Source: Neisseria canis (GTDB lineage: Bacteria; Pseudomonadota; Gammaproteobacteria; Burkholderiales; Neisseriaceae). From it: a stretch of 64,000 nucleotides of DNA. The notes beneath the pieces are model-generated. The model saw nothing but the letters and a program-made list of their open reading frames with translations. It made no database searches and had not been told where the DNA came from. Location: assembly GCF_900636765.1 (NCBI RefSeq), contig NZ_LR134313.1, forward strand, positions 1,612,001 through 1,676,000. The letters run 5' to 3'. The position numbers and the translations under genes were made by a program. Of this stretch, positions 29,214 to 37,307 are shown in pieces (positions within the stretch are counted from its first letter, which is position 1; each line of letters starts with the position of its first letter).

Positions 29214-30668
29214 ATGACCCAATACACCTTAAAACAAGCCAGCGAATTGCTGCAAACCAAAAAAATTTCCGCCACCGAGCTGGCGCAAGAATACCTCAAC
29301 GCCATCGACGCCCGAAACCCCGCCATCAACGGCTACACCACCCTGAATAAAGAATTAACGCTTGCCGAAGCCAAGGCCGCCGACGAACGCTTGGCCGCCG
29401 GAAACGCAGGCATCCTCACCGGCGTACCCATTGCCTTTAAAGACATCTTCTGCCAACAAGGTTGGAGAAGCGCGTGTTCCAGCAAAATGCTCGACAACTT
29501 TGTTTCCCCCTACACCTCCACCGTCGTGCAAAACCTGCTCAACGAAGGCATGGTAACGCTCGGCCGCACCAATATGGACGAATTCGCGATGGGTTCGACC
29601 AACGAAACCTCGTTTGACGGCGCCACTAAAAATCCGTGGAATTTAGAAAACGTACCCGGCGGCTCTTCCGGCGGTTCCGCAGCCGTTATCGCCGCCCGTT
29701 TGGCACCGGCGGCATTAGGCTCCGACACCGGCGGCTCCATCCGCCAACCCGCTTCGCATTGCGGCATTACCGGCATCAAACCAACCTACGGCATCGTATC
29801 CCGTTTCGGCATGGTGGCTTACGCATCCAGCTTCGACCAAGCCGGCCCGATGGCGCAAACCGCCGAAGACTGCGCCATTCTGCTGAATGCCATGGCAAGC
29901 TTCGACGAACGCGATTCCACCAGCTTGGAACGCGCCAAAGAAGACTACACCCGCAACTTAAACCAACCCCTCAAAGGCTTGAAAGTCGGCCTGCCCAAAG
30001 AATACTTCGGCGAAGGCATGAGCGCAGACGTACAAAAAGCCATTCAAGCGGCCATCGACCTGCTTAAAGTACAAGGCGCAGAAATGGTAGAAGTGAGCCT
30101 GCCGCAAACCGAGCTTTCCATCCCCGCATATTATGTTTTGACCTCGGCCGAAGCCAGCACCAACCTATCCCGCTACGACGGCGTACGCTACGGCCACCGC
30201 GCCGCCCGATTCGGCGACTTGGAAGAAATGTACAGCAACACCCGCGCCGAAGGCTTCGGCAGCGAAGTCAAACGCCGCATCATGATCGGCACCTACGTTT
30301 TGAGCCACGGCTATTACGACGCCTACTACCTCAAAGCCCAAAAACTGCGCCGTTTGGTAACCAACGATTTTCAGACGGCCTTACAGCAATGCGACATCAT
30401 CCTCGCACCTACCGCACCCACCGCCGCGCCCAAACTGAACAGCAACATTAACGACCCCGTGCAGATGTACCTTTCCGACATCTACACCATCGCCGTCAAC
30501 CTCGCCGGCCTTCCCGCCATGACCCTGCCCGCAGGCTTCTCTTCAGACGGCCTGCCGATTGGCGTACAGTTGATTGGCAATTATTTCGCCGAAGCGAAAT
30601 TGCTGGGCGTGGCGCATCAGATGCAGTTGGAAAGTGATTGGCACAATAAAATGCCTGCCGGTGTTTAA
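29214..30668 (+). CDS. gatA: Asp/Glu-tRNA amidotransferase subunit A
   Basis: Glutamine amidase subunit that supplies ammonia. The amidase-signature Ser-cisSer-Lys triad is visible: Lys76 in IAFKDIF, Ser151 in GGSSGGSAA, and the nucleophile at about Ser175 in GSDTGGSIR. At 484 residues it is normal. It contains AGGCCGTCTGAA-type DUS near 30368 and 30545 (reverse strand), unlike the operon-end dialect. gatB lies 1.6 kb further on, separated by a three-gene cassette. Confidence 0.97.
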   Translation: MTQYTLKQASELLQTKKISATELAQEYLNAIDARNPAINGYTTLNKELTLAEAKAADERLAAGNAGILTGVPIAFKDIFCQQGWRSACSSKMLDNFVSPYTSTVVQNLLNEGMVTLGRTNMDEFAMGSTNETSFDGATKNPWNLENVPGGSSGGSAAVIAARLAPAALGSDTGGSIRQPASHCGITGIKPTYGIVSRFGMVAYASSFDQAGPMAQTAEDCAILLNAMASFDERDSTSLERAKEDYTRNLNQPLKGLKVGLPKEYFGEGMSADVQKAIQAAIDLLKVQGAEMVEVSLPQTELSIPAYYVLTSAEASTNLSRYDGVRYGHRAARFGDLEEMYSNTRAEGFGSEVKRRIMIGTYVLSHGYYDAYYLKAQKLRRLVTNDFQTALQQCDIILAPTAPTAAPKLNSNINDPVQMYLSDIYTIAVNLAGLPAMTLPAGFSSDGLPIGVQLIGNYFAEAKLLGVAHQMQLESDWHNKMPAGV

Positions 30669-30703
30669 AAAGGGCTACCTGAATAATTAAGGCCGTCTGA
30701 AAA

Positions 30704-31492
30704 ATGAATTTGCGATTCAATACCCGGTTAGCAGAAGGTTACAAAAGTGCATCTCAAATTGCCCGTGTGTTGACGGAAAATTGGATGGCTGAAAATATTT
30801 ATTGTCCGAATTGTGGCTGCAAACCAATTAAAAAGGTAAGAAATAACCGACCTGTACAGGATTTTCTTTGCCATCAATGCGAAGAACAATTTGAACTGAA
30901 AAGCAAGAACGGTAAATCAGTAGGTAAAAAAATCAATGATGGCGCATACAAAACCATGATTGAGCGTATTCAGGCTGATGACAATCCGAACTTCTTTTTT
31001 CTGTCGTATAGAAAATCAGATTATTCCGTACAGCAATTAATGCTTATTCCCAAGCATTTTATTACTGCCGATATGATTATCCGCCGCAAACCTTTACCTG
31101 AAACTGCCAAACGAGCAGGATGGGTAGGTTGCACAATTGATATCGGCAAACTACCTGAAAGCGGCAAGATACTGTTGATTCACAAGCAGCAAATCATTGA
31201 GCCTGAAAAAGTACACGAGCAATGGCAGGCTAATTTGTTTTTAAGGCAGCATCAATCTAAAAGTAAGGGCTGGCTCTTGGCAATAATGAGATGTATTGAA
31301 AACCTGCCTGAGCAATTTGAGTTAAAACAGGTGTATGCGTTTGAGCAGCAATTGTCTATTCAATTTCCTGAAAACAACCACATTAAAGACAAAATCCGCC
31401 AGCAGCTGCAAATTTTGCGTGATCAAAATGTGATTGAATTTTCTGCCCGAGGACGGTATAGGAAAGTAATGTCAAATAATCCTGATTGGTAA
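30704..31492 (+). CDS. drg: DpnI-like methyl-directed endonuclease (Dam-replacing protein)
   Basis: Predicted type IIM restriction enzyme that cuts G(m6A)TC. At 262 residues it fits the family. The catalytic PD-(D/E)XK residues fall at D53, E64 and K66, the same numbers I recall for DpnI, and a Zn-type cluster uses C34, C37, C56 and C59. The C-terminal part (about 185-255) looks like the winged helix that reads the methylated adenine. The neisserial form is called the Dam-replacing gene product because it occupies strains lacking Dam. No methyltransferase is next to it, as expected. The ATG directly follows an AGGCCGTCTGAA uptake sequence, so the ribosome site is poor. Confidence 0.9.
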   Translation: MNLRFNTRLAEGYKSASQIARVLTENWMAENIYCPNCGCKPIKKVRNNRPVQDFLCHQCEEQFELKSKNGKSVGKKINDGAYKTMIERIQADDNPNFFFLSYRKSDYSVQQLMLIPKHFITADMIIRRKPLPETAKRAGWVGCTIDIGKLPESGKILLIHKQQIIEPEKVHEQWQANLFLRQHQSKSKGWLLAIMRCIENLPEQFELKQVYAFEQQLSIQFPENNHIKDKIRQQLQILRDQNVIEFSARGRYRKVMSNNPDW

Positions 31493-31508
31493 TAAAAAGG
31501 AGTTTCTA

Positions 31509-31682
31509 ATGACTAAGCGCGAAGAACTTTTAGAAAAACAACGCCAGCTTCATGTTGTGTTCAACGCATGGATGTCAGATAAAAAACAGCGTGAAGTTGT
31601 CGTGTATCGGCGTGAGAATGGCGATCTCATCCGTCATTACCCTGACGGCAAAGAAAAAGTTATTAAATATGCCGTCAAATAA
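31509..31682 (+). CDS. Small basic protein, putative antitoxin
   Basis: A 57-residue, charged protein beginning MTKREELLEKQRQLHVVF and ending [10 protein letters not shown]; family not recognised. It overlaps the following zeta-like gene by 14 bases, the usual geometry of a toxin-antitoxin pair with the antitoxin first. Ribosome site AAAAAGGAG lies eight to sixteen bases upstream. A repeated GDLIRHYPDGKEK turn is typical of small DNA- or toxin-binding proteins, but no helix-turn-helix is evident. It does not resemble the classical epsilon antitoxin. It is too short to have been picked up by simple ORF length cutoffs. Confidence 0.6.
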   Translation: MTKREELLEKQRQLHVVFNAWMSDKKQREVVVYRRENGDLIRHYPDGKEKVIKYAVK

Positions 31683-32274
31683 TTTAGCTGTTTTCTACTG
31701 TGGCACGAATGGAGCCGGTAAATCCACATTGCGTTCGTTTAATCAGGATGCTGTTCAAATCATCATTGATTCGGATCATATTGCAGCACAAATTCATCCA
31801 GTCGCACCCCGTTCAGTAGATTTTGAAGCGGGAAAAGAAGCACTCAAACTGTTTAAATTTGCTTTAGAGAAGCGTATTTCTTTTTCAATGGAATCCACTT
31901 TATCGGGGTATTCCATTGTACAGCGAATTAAAAAAGCCAAACAATGCGGGTTTTATGTGCGGCTAAATTATGTAGGTGTAGCAGATGTGGAGTTGAATGT
32001 AGAGCGTGTAGCAGCCCGTGTAGCGGCAGGCGGGCACTTTATTGACGAACAAACAATACGGCATCGTTATAAAATCAGTCGGACAAATCTGCCTTTAGTT
32101 TTGCCGTTTTGTGACGAGGTCTTCATTTACGATAATTCGGATGACAAGCCTAAAATTATTTTTTGGTTACACAATAAAAATCTGATGCAAATGGAAACCA
32201 AACTGCCTAAGTGGTGCGCAATGTTGAAACAAGAATTACTGGATATGGGTTTCATACCCGACCAATCTACCTAA
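31669..32274 (+). CDS. Zeta-type toxin-like P-loop kinase
   Basis: The 201-residue protein starts at ATG 31669 and carries a Walker A motif GTNGAGKST (residues 12-20) followed by an IIDSDHIA acidic segment (about 31-39), as in zeta toxins and related kinases. A later basic helix ([22 protein letters not shown], read as separate motifs) contains arginines of the lid type. Zeta toxins phosphorylate UDP-N-acetylglucosamine and poison wall synthesis; whether this one does is inference. The 57-residue upstream protein is its likely partner. Together with the endonuclease it forms a cassette inserted between gatA and gatB. Confidence 0.75.
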   Translation: MPSNNLAVFYCGTNGAGKSTLRSFNQDAVQIIIDSDHIAAQIHPVAPRSVDFEAGKEALKLFKFALEKRISFSMESTLSGYSIVQRIKKAKQCGFYVRLNYVGVADVELNVERVAARVAAGGHFIDEQTIRHRYKISRTNLPLVLPFCDEVFIYDNSDDKPKIIFWLHNKNLMQMETKLPKWCAMLKQELLDMGFIPDQST

Positions 32275-32309
32275 ATTTTAAAATATTCCTTGATTTTGAA
32301 AGATTTTTT

Positions 32310-33737
32310 ATGACCTGGGAAACCGTAATCGGACTGGAAATCCACGTCCAATTAAATACCAAATCCAAAATTTTCAGCGGTGCTTCCACCGCTTTCGGTG
32401 CCGAGCCGAATGCACATGCCAGCGTGGTGGAATGTGCTTTGCCGGGCGTGTTGCCGGTGATGAACCGCGAGGTGGTGGAAAAGGCTATCAAGCTCGGTTT
32501 GGCTTTGGATGCGAAAATCAACCAAAAAAACGTGTTCGACCGTAAAAACTACTTCTACCCCGATTTGCCGAAAGGCTATCAAATCAGCCAATTGGATTTG
32601 CCGATTGTGGAACACGGCAAGTTGGAGATTGTGGTGGGCGACGAAGTCAAAACCATCAATGTTACGCGTGCGCACATGGAAGAAGATGCGGGCAAATCGG
32701 TGCATGAAGGCTTGAGCGGTGCAACGGGCATCGACCTCAACCGCGCCGGTACGCCTCTGCTGGAAGTGGTTTCCGAACCGGAAATGCGTTCCGCCGCCGA
32801 GGCTGTGGCTTATGCTAAAGCTTTGCACGGCTTGGTAACGTGGCTGGATATTTGCGACGGCAATATGGCGGAAGGCTCGTTCCGTATCGATGCCAACGTA
32901 TCGGTGCGCCCGAAAGGCCAGCAGGAATTCGGTACTCGTCGTGAAATCAAAAACTTAAACTCTTTCCGCTTCTTGGAACAGGCGATTAATTATGAAGTGG
33001 AAAGCCAAATTGAGATTTTGGAAGACGGCGGCAAAGTGCAGCAAGCGACAATGCTGTTTGACCCCGATAAAGGCGAAACCCGCGTGATGCGCCTGAAAGA
33101 AGACGCGCACGACTACCGCTATTTCCCCGACCCCGATTTATTGCCGGTGATGATTTCAGACGGCCAGTTACAAAAAGCGAAAGACGAAATGCCTGAGCTG
33201 CCGTCTGAAATGGCACAGCGTTTCGTAGCCGATTTCGGCGTGAGCGACTACGATGCCCGTTTGTTAACCGCCAGCCGCTCTCAAGCCGCTTTCTTTGAAA
33301 CCGCCGCCCAAGCCAGCGGACAAGGTAAATTGGTAGCGAACTGGATGAACGGCGAATTGGCCGCTACATTGAACAAAGAAGGTTTGAGCCTGTCTGAAAG
33401 CCCGATTCAGGCCGACCGCCTGGCCGGATTGGTGGCGAAAATCGCCGATGGCACATTAAGTAACAAACTCGGCAAACAGGTGTTTGAAGCGATGTGGGGC
33501 AGCGATTTGGATGCCGAAGCCATCATCGAACGCGACGGTTTGAAACAGATGACCGACACCGGCGCGATTGAAAAAATTATCGACGAAGTGTTGGCAAATA
33601 ACGCCAAATCGGTGGAAGAATTCAAAGCCGGTAAGGAAAAAGCCTTCAATGCGCTGGTGGGCCAAGTGATGAAAGCCAGCAAAGGCAAAGCCAATCCGCA
33701 GCAGGTGCAGGAATTGCTGAAAGCGAAACTGGCTTGA
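32310..33737 (+). CDS. gatB: Asp/Glu-tRNA amidotransferase subunit B
   Basis: Kinase/amidotransferase subunit that activates the mischarged tRNA. It begins [21 protein letters not shown], the conserved GatB opening, so ATG 32310 is used instead of the longer frame from 32211 (475 residues). Further signatures are [10 protein letters not shown] and the [14 protein letters not shown] segment, and a C-terminal YqeY-like tail (from about residue 330) ends [11 protein letters not shown] wadDUS lies near 33388 and AG-type DUS cores near 33160 and 33200. The separation from gatA by a defence cassette means it is probably still transcribed by read-through or a promoter near 32280. Confidence 0.97.
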   Translation: MTWETVIGLEIHVQLNTKSKIFSGASTAFGAEPNAHASVVECALPGVLPVMNREVVEKAIKLGLALDAKINQKNVFDRKNYFYPDLPKGYQISQLDLPIVEHGKLEIVVGDEVKTINVTRAHMEEDAGKSVHEGLSGATGIDLNRAGTPLLEVVSEPEMRSAAEAVAYAKALHGLVTWLDICDGNMAEGSFRIDANVSVRPKGQQEFGTRREIKNLNSFRFLEQAINYEVESQIEILEDGGKVQQATMLFDPDKGETRVMRLKEDAHDYRYFPDPDLLPVMISDGQLQKAKDEMPELPSEMAQRFVADFGVSDYDARLLTASRSQAAFFETAAQASGQGKLVANWMNGELAATLNKEGLSLSESPIQADRLAGLVAKIADGTLSNKLGKQVFEAMWGSDLDAEAIIERDGLKQMTDTGAIEKIIDEVLANNAKSVEEFKAGKEKAFNALVGQVMKASKGKANPQQVQELLKAKLA

Positions 33738-33753
33738 TAATGCCGCTTGCTAG

Positions 33754-33794
33754 CACAATGCCTGTCTAAAAACTTTTTTCAGACAGGCATTGTG
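33754..33794. terminator. DUS-pair terminator of gatB
   Basis: CACAATGCCTGTCT and AGACAGGCATTGTG arms. The left copy reads TGTCTAAAA and is a degraded DUS. Confidence 0.7.
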
Positions 33795-33870
33795 TTATTT
33801 CTTTCTTGTATTGTTTTCAACAACATGGTTATCATCAACACTTAAACAAGTTAACAGCAGGCTGTTTGAA

Positions 33871-33970
33871 ATGATGAAACGAGCGTTTATTCTGAGTGAT
33901 TGCGAACCACCCGAGTGCGAGGAAAAGCCTTATGCCTTACTTACGGCCAATGTTACCAAAGGGCATCATT
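33871..33970 (+). pseudogene. 5' fragment of an IS-interrupted gene
   Basis: Starts ATGATGAAACGAGC and reads MMKRAFILSDCEPPECEEK, then LLTANVTKGHH, up to the left end of the IS element. Not recognised. The 3' part would be 34847-35639. Excising the element exactly leaves the frame off by one, so either a target duplication or later indel must be assumed. The longer frame starting at 33790 begins inside the gatB terminator and is rejected. Confidence 0.4.
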
Positions 33971-33996
33971 TGTAAGAAATCCTCGCGTTGTTTACA
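33971..33996 (+). repeat. IS481 left terminal inverted repeat
   Basis: Begins TGT, as IS481 ends usually do; pairs with 34821-34846. Confidence 0.85.
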
Positions 33997-34798
33997 CAAC
34001 AGATTGAGAAAAATAAGCCTGTAAAACCTCAAAAGGCGTATCGCCCTTCAAGCCCTTATGCGGCTTAACCGTATTATAAAAATTCACAAAACGGCACAAT
34101 TCCTTCTGCCTGTGTTCCGAATCCATAAACGGAACTTTGTCATGCCACATTTCCATCAGGGTGCGGATTACCCGTTCTGCCTTACCGTTGGTCTGCGGTC
34201 GGGCAATACGGGTAAACTTCTGGTTGATGTTGTTCTGCACACAGGCAACCGCAAACGGATGCGACGCATTGCCACGGTATTCCATGCCGTTGTCCGAATA
34301 GGCGCATTCGATGGTATAAGGACAACAGTCAATCACATCACGCAAAAGGAACTTGGCCGCACTAGCCGCTGTACGGTCGGGCAAAATGGCCGCATACAGT
34401 TCGCGGGAATAGTCGTCAATGGCGACAAACAGGTAATCTCTTGAGGCGGTTGCTTTTTGGTTTTGCAACAAAGGCAGTCGTTTGGTGTCGAAATGCACCA
34501 TTTCGCCGGGATAGGATTTGTTGTAGCGTTTGGCCTGTTTCTTGAGCTTTTCTTCGATGTGTTTTTCCACTTTTGCCAAACGCTTCATTCCGTATTTGGC
34601 CTGTTTGAAACGGTTGTTGGTGCTGTTTTGTGGTGCGAGCAGCTGCAGCCGTGCGGCCTTTAGGATGCGGTAAATGGTAACCCTGCTGACTTGGTATTGC
34701 CGGGCCAGTGAGGTAACGGTGATTTTATCCTGCGTATAGGCGCGCCAAACGGCTTGGCGTTGGTGCGGGGTAAGGCGGGTGTTTTTATGGATGTTCAT
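33992..34798 (-). CDS. IS481-family transposase
   Basis: DDE recombinase of 268 residues from ATG 34798 (a TTG at 34816 would add six). The N-terminal helix-turn-helix is LTPHQRQAVWRAYTQD with VTSLARQYQVSRVTIYRIL. The rve core shows the first Asp in MVHFDTKRLP, the second in AYSDNGMEYRG and the Glu in RPQTNGKAERVIRTL. It ends with KPHKGLKGDTPFEVL, common to IS481. No frameshift or stop, so it may be active. Its insertion apparently split the gene whose parts flank it. Confidence 0.92.
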   Translation of the reverse strand: MNIHKNTRLTPHQRQAVWRAYTQDKITVTSLARQYQVSRVTIYRILKAARLQLLAPQNSTNNRFKQAKYGMKRLAKVEKHIEEKLKKQAKRYNKSYPGEMVHFDTKRLPLLQNQKATASRDYLFVAIDDYSRELYAAILPDRTAASAAKFLLRDVIDCCPYTIECAYSDNGMEYRGNASHPFAVACVQNNINQKFTRIARPQTNGKAERVIRTLMEMWHDKVPFMDSEHRQKELCRFVNFYNTVKPHKGLKGDTPFEVLQAYFSQSVV

Positions 34799-34820
34799 GG
34801 CAGTATTGTCTTTCAAATAC

Positions 34821-34846
34821 TGTAAACAACGCTAGAGTTTCTTACA
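34821..34846 (-). repeat. IS481 right terminal inverted repeat
   Basis: TGTAAACAACGC then TAGAGTTTCTTACA on the plus strand; mismatches its partner at three positions. Confidence 0.85.
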
Positions 34847-35639
34847 CAATTTGGAAGTAAACAATTTATATACATTGTCGTTCGTGGGCGGCAGCGGAGG
34901 CAGCCAATACAATTTGGAAAGCTGGTTCAGCCGCCATGAAAGCGGCTATGAAGAAGCATGCCATGCTTTGCGGTTGGTGAGCAGCGGCAGACAAAAAGTG
35001 CCGAAGGCTTTATGGCGCATTTTGCAGCTGAAACTGCTCGGCATTTTTAGAAATCCCAATAATCACAATATTTTATTTGTACACAGCTTGCATCAGGCCG
35101 TGTTGTCGCAGCTGCCTGAAGTGAGCGCGGAGTTTGTAAAGCTGATTGAGCAAAGGCCGCAGCCGCGTTTGGCACGCATCTTGAATACCTTTGCCTTTTC
35201 TCCCGAAGGCTATACGCGTTGGCTGGCTAATCTTTACGGCATGCTTAGCGACGGGGTAATGCAGCCTTCTTTGTTTGAACGCATGTTTGCAGGCTTGTTT
35301 GCCGAGCCGGATGCGGTAAAAATCGAAGTGTTCCGCTATACGGACGAATCTGACTGCTGCCTTTTTGCCGACACCGGCTTTTGTTTGCAGGCATCTCAGC
35401 AACAATTGAGCGTGGGCGTGAGCATTTCCGCCGATATGTTTGCCATAGTGCATCTCCGGCGCGAGCGGTGGGAAAACTTGAAAAACCATTTTGCCGAACA
35501 AGTGCCGCATCCGCCTAATATGGATATGAAAGTGTTTGATAACAACCACCAGCAACGCGCCACTTACAACCGCCTGTGTATCAGAGAGGCGAGAGAAGCG
35601 GTATTCGGCAGAAGCAGGCGGCGGGAAGATTATTTTTGA
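34847..35639 (+). pseudogene. 3' part of an IS-interrupted gene of unknown function
   Basis: About 263 codons remain, open from the IS end. The sequence NNLYTLSFVGGSGGSQYNLE is followed by a basic helical region (RHESGYEEACHALRLVSSGR), a block of alternating helices and EVFRYTDESDCCLFADTG, ending SRRREDYF. No domain recognised; no signal peptide or TM segment. There is no good start codon with a ribosome site after the IS (TTG 34851 is what an ORF finder gives), and the flanking 33-residue piece before the IS fits as its N-terminus. It could still be expressed from an IS promoter. Confidence 0.5.
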
Positions 35640-35680
35640 TTTGGCTATAACGCAGTATTTTCAGGTTTAAACGAGCGAAC

Positions 35681-35712
35681 ATGCCTGTCTGAAAAGTTTT
35701 TCAGACAGGCAT
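35681..35712. terminator. DUS-pair terminator after the interrupted gene
   Basis: ATGCCTGTCTGAAAA and TTTTCAGACAGGCAT around GTT/T; both DUS are perfect. Confidence 0.75.
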
Positions 35713-35720
35713 TGTGACTA

Positions 35721-35748
35721 GTAGGGCGGGCAGGGATGGCCGCCCTAC
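35721..35748. repeat. REP-like palindrome next to the RAYT gene
   Basis: GTAGGGCGG and CCGCCCTAC form nine-bp arms around GCAGGGATGG. It lies four bases from the 3' end of the RAYT gene. Confidence 0.6.
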
Positions 35749-35751
35749 GGT

Positions 35752-36287
35752 TTAATCGTTATATAAATTTTGAATTTCAGACGGCATGCTGCTGCCCCAA
35801 ACCGCATTGAATAAACCCGAAGCCACATCCTGATGAAACGAAGAATAGGGCCAATCACACACTTGCTCGGCATGGCCGTGCTTAACGGGATTGTAATAAA
35901 TGTAATGAATATGGTTTTCCAAATCCCGCTCGTTTCGGATGGCATGTTCCCAGAAACGGCTTTGCCAAATGCCGCTTTCCCGCTTATTGGATTGGGTCGT
36001 ATTGGGTGAGCGGATTCCTTCGGGCAACCGTTTGCTGAAGTTGATTTTCAGATTTTGAATGCGCCGTGAAAAATCACGGTCATGTTCGGGCAAGCGCATA
36101 ATGCAATGGAAGTGGTCGGGCAAAATGCAGATGGCCACGGTTTCAAACGGCAAATGCCACAGCGTTTCACGGTAGGCCACCCGAAATTCGCCGATATAGC
36201 GGGTGAGGTAATTCTTTGAACAGTTGTTCAGATTTGCCGTGAAAAATACATACCGCCCGGCACATAATGGCAGCGGAAATTGGGCAT
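35752..36287 (-). pseudogene. REP-associated tyrosine transposase (RAYT), frameshifted
   Basis: Y1-HUH transposase of the IS200-like TnpA_REP family that mobilises or maintains REP palindromes. The HUH motif is HFHCIM (in LPDHFHCIM), the tyrosine lies in IHYIYYNPVKHG, and the tail is WPYSSFHQ. From ATG 36287 the frame reads MPNFRCHYVPGGMYF, then stops; shifting by one base continues FTANLNNCSKNYLTRYIGEF into the main frame. The break falls in a run of five T (36242-36246, minus strand) where six would restore the frame. Palindromes at both sides fit the family. Confidence 0.8.
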
Positions 36288-36337
36288 GACGTTTTTCTTT
36301 TTTTGTGTTTTATCCGCAGATCTCAAAACCATCAATT

Positions 36338-36360
36338 GTAGGGCGGGCATTCTTGCCCGC
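36338..36360. repeat. REP-like palindrome upstream of the RAYT gene
   Basis: GTAGGGCGGGCATTCTTGCC plus CGC: inner arms GCGGGC and GCCCGC, same leading GTAGGGCGG as the copy at 35721. It also adjoins the stop of the protease pseudogene. Confidence 0.6.
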
Positions 36361-37215
36361 TTAGTTATCGTCATCAATTAATTTTAGATTATGAGCATGA
36401 TTTAATATGGTGCAAGCCATATGAATAGGTTCAAAGCTAATGCCAATAGTCGAACCAGACGGTACTTTTAATGTAGGGGCATCTTTTTGAGATACTGAAG
36501 TTATTGCTCTTTTCGTTAAGATACCTATTATTTCTCCATCTTTATTCATAATAGGTCCTCCGCTTGCTCAAGAATGCATAGATGTGTCTATCATAAAAAC
36601 ATTAAATGATAATTCTATATTATATTGAGGTTTATCTATAAGGATAGATCCTGAAGATTGTATTTGTCTTATATTAGAAATATATCCACGTTTAATGATG
36701 GGACCTGTCATATCAGATAGATAACCAAATTTCATTGCATCATAGAATAAATCTACATTTTCTATATTTGGTTTTAAATTCTTTTCAATTTGAAAAGGAA
36801 TTTCTAATTCATCTGAATATCCTGCACACAAAACCTCTTCTCCTAGTTTTATTTCACCATATATGGTTTTCAGTATTGGATAATCAAAATCCAGAGTGTT
36901 AATAGGTTTTATGATAGCTTGATCAATTTGAATAAGATTTTTAAAGGCTGGAAATAATATATGAACCCCACAGATTAATATACGGCACTCTAATAAGGAC
37001 TTACCAGGAAACTTGGCAAAAATTTTGATAGCTGAATCATTATAATCTTCATGCTTTAATGGCATCCTTCCTGTTATCACATGACCAGCAGTCATAATTT
37101 GGCCATCCTGAGTAAAGGCAAATCCGGTTCCCTCACTAATTAATTCATCATTCAAAAATACAGTAATGTAACAACACGCTTGTGAAATTTGATTATAAAA
37201 TTCTTGATTCATCAT
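36361..37215 (-). pseudogene. Trypsin-like serine protease with in-frame TGA
   Basis: About 284 codons, AT-rich and unlike its neighbours. The chymotrypsin-fold triad is readable: His45 in TAGHVI, Asp98 in IQIDQAIIKP, and Ser218 in ASGGP. The codon before ASGGP is TGA at 36568-36570 where GGA (Gly) would give the standard GASGGP. The frame continues for 67 further codons (MNKDGEIIGILTK...). Thus one substitution kills the gene, yielding a 215-residue product without its serine. No signal peptide is seen, suggesting a cytoplasmic, perhaps defence-associated, trypsin-like effector. A sequencing error or read-through is the alternative. Confidence 0.75.
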
Positions 37216-37243
37216 TTATAAAACCTAAATTTATAAATACAGA

Positions 37244-37270
37244 TAGCGGGCAGGGATGTCCGACCTACGG
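37244..37270. repeat. Degenerate REP-like palindrome
   Basis: TAGCGGGCAGGGATGTCCGA then CCTACGG resembles the copy at 35721 with several mismatches. It closes the 5' side of the protease pseudogene. Confidence 0.45.
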
Positions 37271-37272
37271 TT

Positions 37273-37304
37273 ATGCCTGTCTGAAAAGTTTTTCAGACAG
37301 GCAT
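37273..37304. terminator. DUS-pair terminator of mfd
   Basis: ATGCCTGTCTGAAAA with TTTTCAGACAGGCAT, four bases past the mfd stop codon on the minus strand. Confidence 0.75.
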
Positions 37305-37307
37305 TGT

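Larger units (their letters stand above)
33971..34846. mobile_element. IS481-family insertion sequence, 876 bp
   Basis: Bounded by 26-base inverted repeats (left begins TGTAAGAAATCCTCGCGTTG, right in reverse begins TGTAAGAAACTCTAGCGTTG); 23 of 26 positions match. It encodes one transposase on the minus strand whose stop codon lies inside the left repeat. No clear target duplication is seen. It seems intact. Confidence 0.85.

Noticed and set aside
33790-33870. Start of a 61-codon frame before the IS
   Set aside because: It begins inside the gatB terminator hairpin; ATG 33871 is the more plausible start of the split gene.
36568-36570. TGA as selenocysteine in the protease
   Set aside because: The position is the glycine before ASGGP, not a redox site, and no selenocysteine insertion signal or relative is apparent; a nonsense change is simpler.
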